From Phoronis australis (Eukaryota > Phoronida > Phoronidae), in NCBI GenBank assembly GCA_002633005.1, contig NMRA01000631.1:2256-64255 (forward strand): a stretch of DNA of 62,000 bases. The letters run 5' to 3'. Made by a program: the position numbers and the translations under genes. The notes under the pieces are model-generated. The model did not search any database. It saw only the letters and a list, made by a program, of their open reading frames with translations, and was not told the origin of the DNA. This document shows positions 47,879 to 58,368 of this stretch, in pieces; positions within the stretch are counted from its first letter, which is position 1; every line of letters begins with the position of its first letter.

Positions 47879-50800
47879 CTACACTGGGAGAACATTGATG
47901 CAAACCTTGGCACTGTCGCCCTGATCATAAAAATTGCTTGGTACATTGGTGGTCTCTTGGTGATCGTGTATTTCATCCTTCGGTTCTTCTGTCGAGTCTA
48001 ACTTTTTGAAGAAGTCACCAGTTTCAGTTGCTTTGTCCAGTCGAATTACGTTATCGGATTGCATTTCCTTATTTTCGAAGAGTTCTGCCCTCTGACCGGC
48101 TGGTGACGAGCAACTTGTGCTCCGATTATTTGCACTTAGACCTACACTTAGCTGCTCCTTTGTTGACAATCCGTGGTTTGACGTGCCAAAACTGAAATCA
48201 ATGAGCAACTTTTAAAAAGTAATGTTTTAGTGTTTCACGTTGGGAAATTGCTACGTGCAAAACTTTCTTCTGACAAGACAATGGTTGTTAGGCACGTGCC
48301 CAATTTAGTTTCAGCGTTATTAGGTAACAAAATTATATTTACTAGTTGCGGCGGTCGAACACTTGGTGCTGACCGGGTGAATGTGCGAAAATGTGAGAAC
48401 CAGGGGCCAAACTTGGTGGCAACTGGGGTAAATGGTACTGAGAAATTTGTGACGATCACGCGGCTGGAAATGATGGCGACTGGGAGAGGCAGAAATTGAC
48501 GGAATCGGCTTACGTTCCTAAGAACCCGCTACCCATGTACGTAACATAAGCGAGTGGCCATGTGAATTATTAGACAGCACTGAAAATAGACAACTACCAT
48601 TTCCGACACTGTAGGCTTTATCGTTGACTTCAGTGGAGAGCGGTGCTAATCGCGTAGACACTTTTCTGGGAGATCTGTTTCACCAAGACAGGAAGAGTTT
48701 ATGGAAATTACTTCCGTAATTAACAGTCACGTATTTATTGACAGAGACTTTGCGCTATTTTTATTAAAGTGAGATTTCATTAGTTCTCAGAAATAGTTGT
48801 GTGGAGCCTAAGATCGACCTTTTGTCATAAAACCACGTGACTTATTATAAAACTGAGCCCTAATTGCAAGAGCCCACGGGAGGCCAATCACAAAGATAAT
48901 CCTAAGACTGCTTACCCTGGACCTCCATTTTCCTTGTATTGTGCATAGGTATTCGTCATCTTAAATTAAATAAACATCGCGGTCAACGCTTCACTCAAAA
49001 AGAATAACATTTCAAATTTACTGTTACTTTATAGGCCTACATGTACATAGGAAAACCATCATATTCCAGTCAGTGGAGGCGGTGCTGGAAAAGGTTATCA
49101 AAATATCCTCCAACATGTATCAAAGCGTATGATTTATTTATGGAACGGACTTAGATTTTTCAGCAAACGTTTGAAAATTGAAGAACATAACATAGAGCAT
49201 AACCATAACTAAGATATTTTAATATTAAAATGTTTCACCATATATTGCAGCAGCCGTCCAAATACACATTGTCAAGTATTTTATGGGGATAACCAGGTAT
49301 GGGTCCTGAGCTCTTAAATAAAAGCATTCCCGTAAACTAAAGGATGCGTCATATTTAATGTGTGAAGATATACATTGGCTTTTAAGCCAAGAATATTTTC
49401 TCTTTTCGGTAATCTCAGGATAGTTTGGTATGCTTTTTTCATTGAAAAACGTCAAAACAAAGCAAAAATTGTGGGTCAATGATCAATTGAAGCTAAGGAA
49501 TGTTATTAGACTTCTCGACACTACATCTAGGTTCTACAGCTTACCTGTAAATATTGGTCGTTCATGATGGATAGCTCATTTTCCAACTCTTTGATTTGAT
49601 TTTGAGCTCTCTTAAACTGCGCGTGCGCATTTGATCTTTGGTCCACTTGTTTCATCGTGATGTTCTCTCTTTTGATTGGCAACAATTTATTGAAACGTTC
49701 CCTGTAATACTTTTCTTTCTGCAACAAAACGGCTCGCATTAATTGCATGACAAAATGCCATGACGTTCAATTTCTACGCTTTGGAATAATATTGATTTTA
49801 TGTATTTTTGGGGTTATTTCAAAATTACCTCCACGAGAGCTTTTAATTCTTGTTCTTTCGTTGCAATATTTTGCTGTGCTGTCGTCAGTTCAGAAATAGT
49901 CCTGTAAAAAGAGCACGGTTAAGAGGGTAACATCAAGTATTGTACTCGATTGACATACTAGTTTTTTCACCTTTACTGTTTCGATTTCACTAACAATTTT
50001 TATCAGGAGAAGCAAATATATTGAGTCAGGCGCTGCCTATGAAAATACACAACTGAAACTTACTAAGCTGCAGTGAATTAAAGAGTTATGTTACCGCTCG
50101 TGAACATCAAGTGCTGTTGACAAGCACTGAAGTATTCTCAATTGCGTGTCTTATATTTAGTCTAACCTCTGTGTTACTAATTCAACCCTATAATCTATAA
50201 TGCTGCAGCCGCTAGGCGCGCCACTTATCCAACTTACCGTTTAATCTCTCTAATAGCTTCCATAGACTCAGAGATCTCGCAATCGAAGTAATTCTGTACA
50301 CTCTCAAGACTCGACAGCAAGTCTTTTAAATTTTCCGTCGACTGTGGCGAGATTTTGTTGTAACCTAAAGCATGAGGAATTGGTAAGAATTATGATGATC
50401 TTTCAAAAACCTTTATCAAAAGAGGCAGTTATTAAACACCATGAAAGAGCAAAGAAAGTGTTTAATCGAAACACACCTAATTCCAAACAGTTTTCTGAGG
50501 TCCGCATTTTATCATTGTCTCTTTAGTAAAAGACATGATCCCACGAATTTGATATTATATGATATCTGTGACAACAAAGAGTTGAAATTGTTTGTTATTA
50601 AAATTGACATATGCTTACGTTTAATCATTTTGTTAACGTCTTTAATCTCAGATCCATTTCGTTTCAAAGACTTTTTCAAAGTCTTTACCACCGCCTTCTT
50701 TGTCCTGCAAAGGGAAACAATGTCACCCGTATGAAACAGGGAAGCGGCACTGACTATCAGAAATGACGTCACTCCTGAAACGAGAAGGGACACTGACAGA

Positions 50801-51106
50801 CTGTGCCTACTAAGAAACTCTGTACATGTAGCTTACGTAGTGACAATTTTAACTAAAATTCTGTCTCAGTTGATTTGCCATAAACTATGGTTCCTTATAA
50901 TACTGTCACAGTTTGCCATAAACTATGGTTCCTTATAATACTGTCACAGTTTGCCATAAACTATGGTTCCTGATAATACTGTCACAGTTGCCATAAACTA
51001 TGGTTCCTTATAATACTCGCCTTTTCATCTCCTTCAACATATCCAGCATCTTGAAATCCAATTTTCTCTCATCCGACATTTCTGCAAACTTTTCAGGCAT
51101 TTGCAT
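47879..51106 (-). CDS. Coiled-coil protein, 300 aa, seven exons, unknown family
   Basis: The exons are 51021-51106, 50619-50704, 50238-50364, 49829-49901, 49545-49718, 48916-48959 and 47879-48191. All junction phases agree (2, 1, 2, 0, 0, 2). The start at 51104-51106 is preceded by an in-frame TGA; Mets also occur at codons 3 and 10. Residues 1-200 are charged and heptad-like: K-M-L-D-M-L-K-E-M-K, L-K-D-L-L-S-S-L-E-S-V, E-A-I-R-E-I-K-R-T-I-S-E-L, Q-I-K-E-L-E-N-E-L. A short linker follows (T-N-T-Y-A-Q-Y-K-E-N-G-G-P), then about 105 polar, probably disordered residues rich in Ser, Asp and Glu, ending I-N-V-L-P-V. No signal peptide, membrane helix or known domain was seen. It is likely a cytoplasmic or cytoskeletal scaffold. 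The first intron appears to be of GC-AG type. The exon chain is firm; the function is unknown. Confidence 0.75.
50874..51017 (+). repeat. 38-bp minisatellite, four units
   Basis: Units start at 50874, 50912, 50950 and 50988, each with GCCATAAACTATGGTTCC and TATAATACTGTCACAG. The last unit stops one base before the GC donor of the coiled-coil gene, so the array fills the start of that intron. Confidence 0.9.
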
Positions 51107-53035
51107 TCAAAGATTACGTCATACGTTGTGACGATGTTTCTTGTAGTAATGTCCATTATTACGTAGAAAAAATTACCTGAAGTCGTTTTTTTGTTGTAAC
51201 AATAGGTTACGAAAATTTCAAACTATTGTAATGTGGAGCACAGACTCCTAAATAAAAAGAACAACATCGCCTTATAAAGTAAATCAGTCTTTGTGCATAA
51301 AGCCATTTCGCGCAAAACTCTAGGAAATTTATTTAATTAGATTTTATGCTTTTCGAATCAAATGCTCAAAATTATCCTCAAACGAAATTTAACTTGCAAC
51401 ATTTAGGTTACAAGAGCCTTTGCATTATCAAACAACATTATCTTTATAAAATTTTGTTGCTTCAAAACTTAATAACGATTGACCCTGTCGACTTCTGGCC
51501 GCTTTAACTTGTGAAATTGAGCACAATTACAAGAAATCTAGATAAAAAGATCAGAGATGGGGGCAAGGCTTACAGTTGGCAAAACCCGACAGGCGCCTGG
51601 GTTTTATACAGTGAAAGAAGTTGATATTGGATTCTAAAATACTGTAAGTTGACCAACGTATAGAGACACTTTTGCCAATGGAAATTGTCACCTTTGACAA
51701 AACTGCAGGCTCTTCATCAACCAATAACAAATTTGGAAGACGTACCGTTGCAATTACATGCATTTTACAGCCTCATTCTCATCCAGTGACTGCATCTCAC
51801 ATCTCTTCAATCACAGTCATGACTCAATACATGACATTTCCAAAACAAGCAATAGGCCTACTGTGTAAGATTTACGGAAAACATTTTTTTCGTCCAGAGT
51901 CTGGAAATAATATAATATAATTTTGCATTTAGTGTCGCATAAAACGATGTCATTTGCCTTGATGAAGATTGTGTTCTATTTAAAACAGAAATACTCAGTA
52001 CAATTAAAAGAGACCAGTTTTCTAAAAGTATCAAGAATAAATAAAACCGATCAGTTTTCTTAAAGTTACGATTGATCTTAGAAAAATGCCTAAGCCTGGC
52101 CAACTTCAGAACATCGGTTTCTTAGAAATGGCTGACTGAATTAATATCAAACTTTGCATAAATCAGAAACGAAATGGTAATTCAAAAAAATGTCACTGCG
52201 TTTTTGAGATTTATGTTGAACATTTCTATCAAACGCGATTTGGACATGTTAGACATTTTACTAAAAAACATGGTCACGTGACCTAATAAATAGTATAAAG
52301 TCAAAACTCTAATTCAACAGTCTTTCTACTTTCAGAAAAGTTATACTTTTATAGACTTTGGTTGTATTCAGACTTCTCGATAGCACTAAGATTGTTTAAC
52401 ATTTAATTCTAGGGCGTTACGTTGATTACTGGTGCCATTGTTGCATTGGCTTTACAAAGGCCATGAAAAGCTTCAAGCCAGATATCCGCGGAGTACTAAA
52501 CTTCGATGGTAATTGCATACTATGCGCTGTTAAGTCATGGACTATAGATAAATGTGCAGCTGTATACTGTACTTTTATGGTCCTATCTCATAAACCTGCT
52601 AACGCTGGTGTTTATTGGACGTGTGAGAATGTTAATTAAAGGTAAATAGTTGATTTTGAATTTACATTGACTTAAATTGATTAACATTATAATGATCTCA
52701 AAAATCATATTTGATTGAAATTATGTAGAAGTTCAATTACCAACTGACCTCTCCATATCGTGGTGCTCTTTTCAAAACATTACTTAAGACGAAAAGAATG
52801 ACAACTTCCACCAGAGGAATCTAATTGTATGGACCTCTTAGACTTAGTGCTTACAATCGGGGCAGGGTAAGGATTTTTTCTAAGTTCACAGTCTGCTGAG
52901 TTTGCCTACACCTGCCTACTGACCACATCTGCAGACTGATCGTTCCTGCAGACTGGCCAAAGCGAACAGTGTGTTTCCAAGGTTTCAATTTAACGAGCCC
53001 GACTGGACAGCGTGGGCATTTTAAAGTGGTGTGGG
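51107..53035. other. Gene-free stretch between divergent genes
   Basis: This should hold the promoters and 5' exons of the minus-strand coiled-coil gene and the plus-strand EF-hand gene. Neither first exon nor a TATA or Inr-type promoter could be fixed. A diverged piece of the 53036/55488 repeat starts near 52076 (AGAAAAATGCCTAAGCCTGG). Confidence 0.4.
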
Positions 53036-53300
53036 ACATTAGAAAAATGTCCAAATTTGGCTAACTTCAGTACATCATATTTTAGTAATGGGATAAGATT
53101 CTATGTTTCATTAACTGTTCTTCAAAACTATTTTTACATTTTTTAGAACGTTCCACTTTTGCACCAACGACTTTTAAATATAGGACTTCTAAGAATTTCA
53201 TGGAAATAGTCTAAAGTTTCATAAAACAAAAAGGAACGATATTTTAAACAACTATTACTAGGTATTTTAGATCTTTGAACTACATTTAAAACATCTTCCC
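53036..53300 (+). repeat. Diverged dispersed repeat, copy 1
   Basis: Aligns by eye with 55488-55745: TAGAAAAATGTCCAAATTTG, then CTGTTCTTCAAAAC and TTCCACTTTTG, then TAAGAATTT and an A-rich segment. One copy lies just upstream of the EF-hand gene and one inside its second intron. Confidence 0.5.
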
Positions 53301-53526
53301 ACACACGCTTTTCCATAGACTTCACAAGTAGTTTTCAGACTTGTTTCCAACTGCAAAAGGTTGACAAGTATTGCACGGGGTCCTTGAATGAATGTTGTTT
53401 AGTCGTAGTTAATTTAGCTGTAGCTTGGCCTCGAACAACACCGCTAGATATGTGATTAGTATCCAACTAGTCCAAATTGGGCAAAGGAGAGCGGAGTGAC
53501 TAATATTGTAAAGTGGTGTTTTACAG

Positions 53527-56500
53527 ATAAGATTGCCATCTGCGTTCTGCCCATAATACTACTGCAACACTCTGTCATTCATCTGTCATATTCTCATGGA
53601 GGAAACCGTTTCCATGACGAGGCATTAGTTGCTGATGTACAGTAAGTGAGAGCAAAGTTCGACACCATTAACACCGACGAAAGGCGTTCTCTCATATCTA
53701 CACAACCCGACAACATATTAATAAATATCAAGATGTCTCACAGATTTCGTTGTGAGGTCGTTTTTGAATATGAGTGATTTGCTCGGGTTCACCATAAATT
53801 CAATTGTTCAATCTCTTGTCATGAAACATACAGTGTACAGAACAGCTGTAATCTATTTCGAAACTCCCAACAATTAAGTTTAGATTGATTTTTACCGTAT
53901 GATAATTATGTTATGAAATATTCAATAACTTACTCAATCTGTTTTAGACATATCCAGTCACATTATCCCCAGGATTCGAACGACCTCAGTCAAATGTCAC
54001 AAGAAGAGTTAGAGTTTCATTTCTTCAGGTAAAATCGCACTTGTTTATGAGTTTTGCTTTTATAGCAAGAAAAATTCACAAACTCGTCTAAAAATCAATC
54101 CACGACGCGAGAAATTCAATTCTATACCCTACCAAACTAACAAACACAATAAGCTTTGTGCATTGTCTTGAAACGATAAAATTTGCACGTCATTAACTGC
54201 CACACACTGAATATCCTGTTGATAGCATCATATTCATGTTTCTTGTTTTGTTTGTAACCACTACTGTTTTCGGTTCAGGTGATTTCAATTAAAAACATTT
54301 TGAAATATCTTCAATTTTTAAATGCTCAATAAAAATATCTTGTCAACGCACCTTGACAGACACTTAAAAAACATTGATTTCACGTTCCGTCTTGTGAATT
54401 TACTTATAGAACCTTTATACAAACAAAATCCAGTTGACAGCCGATAAGTTTTCACAAAACAGGTTTTGCGGGCGGAGGAAAAAAGTTGACTCTACTTCAA
54501 AGAGTCACAAAAGTGTTAACAAACACATGATTACCACGATATGGTTTTACTGGGGCTAACATGCTTTTTTCAGGACTGACAACATTTATTTTACAACGTG
54601 TAGAAGTTTAAAAAACTGCCACAGTCTAATCGTTTCGCAGAAAATATGATTTGTTTCGCAGCAAGCGCAAAACATGTGTAGATCCAATATAAATATCGCG
54701 GAATTTTCAACAAAGCTAGGAGACCTCAAAACAGGGAACAAGTAAAGAACTGTTGTGTTTTCTGCAATGGAATGGAATAAAGCTCGCTCTATGGAACATA
54801 CGGAGGGAGCAAGAGCACCAAATATGCAGTGTGGTAATCCATTCATCTTTGCTCTGCATTTTGAGTGACTGAAAGGATACTTTTACAAATAGCCAAATAG
54901 TATTTGCAAGCACAAAAGTCATGAAAAATGCCTGAGCCTGCAGTGGACATTGTTTAGTTTGGTATGCAGTAGTTCTCGCTCTGCGGGGCATACAGTGAAG
55001 GCTGTGAGAGACTGTCAGCTGAGGAGTGTGAAAATATACGTTCGCCTTGGGCTGCGTTTTAAGTCAAATGTAGTATATTACTACATTCCTATTTACAAAA
55101 CTAACCTTAGAAATCTCGGAATACGAAAACCACCATGCAGTAGAAGCATGGTATTCATATTTCAGACTATTTTTGGGACACCCTGCATATGCGTTACATT
55201 TGTACCATAGAACTGTAGAACGCCTAGTGTTCAATGATCATACCCGGCAGGTAGACCTATTAATCTTACAAGGGCTACACAAGTGAATTCAGTATAAGCG
55301 ACGCACATTTGTCGAACATTCTAGAATATTTTTAAATTTACGTTCATAACGTACGTTAGAAACAATTTAGCATATGTTAAGTAAACTGTTCTCAGAAAAC
55401 AATCCTCGTAAACTATAGCCACTGAAACCTAATACTTCGATTCGAAGGTAACATCCAAACCTCATCCCGTCAGTTGAGTAGGACCATAGAAATATGTTCA
55501 AATTTGGTTAATTTCGTAACAGCATTTTTCGGAAATGGCTTGTCTGATTCACATAAAACTGTCAGATAATGGACTTTGCACACTGTTCTCCAAAACAGTG
55601 TTCCATATTGTTTCTAAAATCTTCCACTTTTGTACGAGGGGCTATGAAAGTAGAATTTAAGAATTTTTATAAAATTGAAAACAACAGGTTTCTTGAGACT
55701 TCATCTTGAAGATTTAGATAAAGCAAAATTTTATCAACCGTCGTTTCACTAAATTTTACTTAAGACATATTCAAGTTATCCAGTTAATGAGAGATTCCAA
55801 CCAAACAATGCAAAAAAAAAAACAAATTTTACAGCTTTTCTACTTTAAAAATGCATTCCGTTTCTGTGTTGAATCAATTTGTAGATATTTGACTGAATGC
55901 ACAAAACTTGTATTTCCGACAATGCGCAAATTGTTCCCTACGATTCGCCTGATGCGCTTTCTCGTGGATTTCGAGAGGACATACTTAACCACCGTATCAA
56001 CCCTCCTTCAGGTTGCACGACACCAATAACGATATGAAACTTGATGGGCTGGAAATATTATCAGCCCTCCAACACGACGAGACGTCGTCCCGAGTGGAAA
56101 GTATCATGGATCCAGAGGACCCCATGAAGGCATTCACAGGTGTGTATCAAGGAAGATTTTTTATAACTGCCGCAAAAACCAGGTTTAGAATCGATGCGCG
56201 TATTTTCTACGACACGTAATCAATGCAAAATCGTGTAAATTGTTTATTGCGACAAAAAATCATTAAAAAACTCCTGGAGAAACAAAATGAAAAGGAATCA
56301 CCAGTTTCAATTCTTTACCATAAATGATCAAAAAATCAGGTCACTGCGACCAGATCCACAAACCAAAAACACAAGAAAAAAGTGTTCTTAAGGGGAGAAG
56401 TGAAACATGGGTTACTTCAATATTTCACAGGTATGGTTGATATCATTTTACACGACGATGACAGCGACAGCGACGGATACTTAACCTACGTGGAATATTT

Positions 56501-56570
56501 GTCCGCAAGACGTCGTGAGATGGCGCTAGATGCCGAGAGAAGAGAAAGGCACAAAATAAATCAGTTTTGA
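53527..56570 (+). CDS. Secreted EF-hand protein, MCFD2/CGREF1-like (5' exon missing)
   Basis: Four exons: 53527-53641, 53948-54028, 56012-56139 and 56431-56570 (stop 56568-56570). Phases agree throughout and all introns are GT-AG. The visible 153 residues start in a hydrophobic signal-peptide core, K-I-A-I-C-V-L-P-I-I-L-L. Then come H-I-Q-S-H-Y and M-S-Q-E-E-L-E-F-H-F-F-R, matching the region before the first EF hand of MCFD2. EF loop 1 is D-T-N-N-D-M-K-L-D-G-L-E and loop 2 is D-S-D-S-D-G-Y-L-T-Y-V-E; both have all calcium-ligand positions. The C-terminus is a charged helix ending H-K-I-N-Q-F, without a KDEL signal. In vertebrates MCFD2 pairs with LMAN1 to carry cargo from ER to Golgi; CGREF1 is a related secreted protein. 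The start codon must lie in an upstream exon not found. Which of the two is the orthologue is open. Confidence 0.75.
55488..55745 (+). repeat. Diverged dispersed repeat, copy 2
   Basis: Reads TAGAAATATGTTCAAATTTG, CTGTTCTCCAAAAC, CTTCCACTTTTGTACGAGG and TAAGAATTTTTATAAAATTG. Related to 53036-53300. Confidence 0.5.
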
Positions 56571-56665
56571 TTGTTAGTCAAAAGTGATGTCACCTTGAAA
56601 ATGATAAATGATGTTGATGTTTTCTTAAAAAGCCAATCAGTATTACAGAATAACATAAGCTAAAA

Positions 56666-56671
56666 AATAAA
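56666..56671 (+). terminator. Poly(A) signal of the EF-hand gene
   Basis: AATAAA, 96 bases after the stop codon at 56570 and the first canonical signal on the plus strand. Confidence 0.6.
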
Positions 56672-56675
56672 TTAC

Positions 56676-56681
56676 TTTATT
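56676..56681 (-). terminator. Poly(A) signal candidate for RIOX1
   Basis: TTTATT on plus is AATAAA on minus, four bases from the plus-strand signal. A second minus-strand AATAAA lies at 56699-56704. Use of either would give RIOX1 a 3' UTR of about 1.7 kb. Confidence 0.45.
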
Positions 56682-57344
56682 GTCTGCCTAGAATAGTATT
56701 TATTACACCAAGATAATTACATCAACCATGGCAAAGTGTGGTTTAATCTGTAATTACTAAGGGTTTCCAAAGCAACATAGAGAATACACCTGTAGCAAAA
56801 GCAGTACACAAATTATATGAGCATCACTAATAAAATAGATGATGTTCATATTAAAAACAATAACAGGCATCTTCTAAACAATAAAAGGAAATAATGTTTA
56901 CAATCATTTACCAGTCACGCCCTGAATAAAATAACTTTCATAAAAGACCATTATTTACAGAGGTGCATGAATTTTCTTAATCTGTATTTTTGTGGACAGT
57001 TTGACAAAAAAGTACATGTCCCCCATTTTGTGAGCTGATAGATGAACAAACTACTTAGGGTTTCCAAACAGAAAAATAGAAAAAACCTTGCCTAAGGTCT
57101 ACATAGCCTTACACACGGAAAACCAGCATGAGGACTAACAAACCAACATGAGGTCTAACAAACCTTGGCCAAATTCCCACTGTGCAGTAGCAGGTTAGCA
57201 CCATAATGTCAAAGAACTGGGACAAAAATCCACCTGCTTCATATCTCACAAAGGATCTATTACCACATTCATTGTTTTTCTAAATGTATAATGGCTGATT
57301 AAAAGGTTCATTAATTCTGATTCAAGAAATGCTTTTGATCTTCT

Positions 57345-57697
57345 TTGGTAGGAGACTCAGCCAGAACTATTATACAGCTTCCATAGATTGGGATCAGTAA
57401 ATTTACAAGTATGATACAGTACCCTTGGTAGGAGACTCAGCCAGAACTATTATACAGCTTCCATAGATTGGGATCAGTAAATTTACAAGTATGATACAGT
57501 ACCCTTGGTAGGAGACTCTACAAGTATGATACAGTACCCTTGGTAGGAGACTCAGCCAGAACTATTATACAGCTTCCATAGATTGGGATCAGTAAATTTA
57601 CAAGTATGATATAGTAACCTTGGTAGGAGACTCAGCCAGAACTATCAGACTGCTTCCATAGATTGGGATCAGTAAATTTACAAGTATGATAAAGTAA
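57345..57697 (-). repeat. 80-bp tandem repeat in the RIOX1 3' UTR
   Basis: Units start at 57345, 57425, 57505, 57540 and 57620 with TTGGTAGGAGACTC. The third unit is shortened to 35 bases by loss of its middle. The others share CAGCCAGAACTAT, CTTCCATAGATTGGGATCAG and TACAAGTATGATA. Confidence 0.9.
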
Positions 57698-58368
57698 CTT
57701 TTTAATCACAGCAGATTTCAATATTCTCCCTATTTTCATCATCAGGAATATAACACTGGCCACCCAACAGGGCCACATAATATAAAAATTGATACCCATA
57801 AAAGTATCACATTCACCACACCAATTCTCAGTTCTCAGAACTCTAACTCTGGATACTGAAATGTGAACAAAAGTTGTGTGGAAAATGTAGTGAGCATCTC
57901 TAACAATTCACGTCACGAATTTTAAAATTGCAAAATATCAGTATTCTTAGACCAGTCAACAAAAACAACAGCCCATCAACTCTTTTAGTGTAATGAAAGC
58001 ATGAAATTTACACACACTAAAACCAATCTCAGATTTTAGTGAACAAAACGGGCAGAGTTCATAACAAAAACAAAAAGTAACATCTTTCACCTATGAGTAT
58101 TAGTAAAAAAGCTATTGCGTAAGAGTCATATGAACATTTTGCTATTTTGACATGATGATTGATCGTAAGCGTAGATTCACTATGTTAAATGTTCGTCCCT
58201 ATCAGATGTGCTTGTTGTAATCCAACACAAGATTTGTCATCAAGCAGCAGAGTTTACTTTGATGAAATATCACATTGGACATAAACCATTCAATGTAGAA
58301 GGTGACTGTTGTAAAAAGGTCGATGTTGTCTAGCTTTTGTAACTATGCTTTTCACATTGCTAGTCTCA

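Noticed and set aside
50441-50793. Open frames on both strands around 50.5-50.8 kb
   Set aside because: They run across exon 2 of the coiled-coil gene and its introns; the spliced model explains the coding signal.
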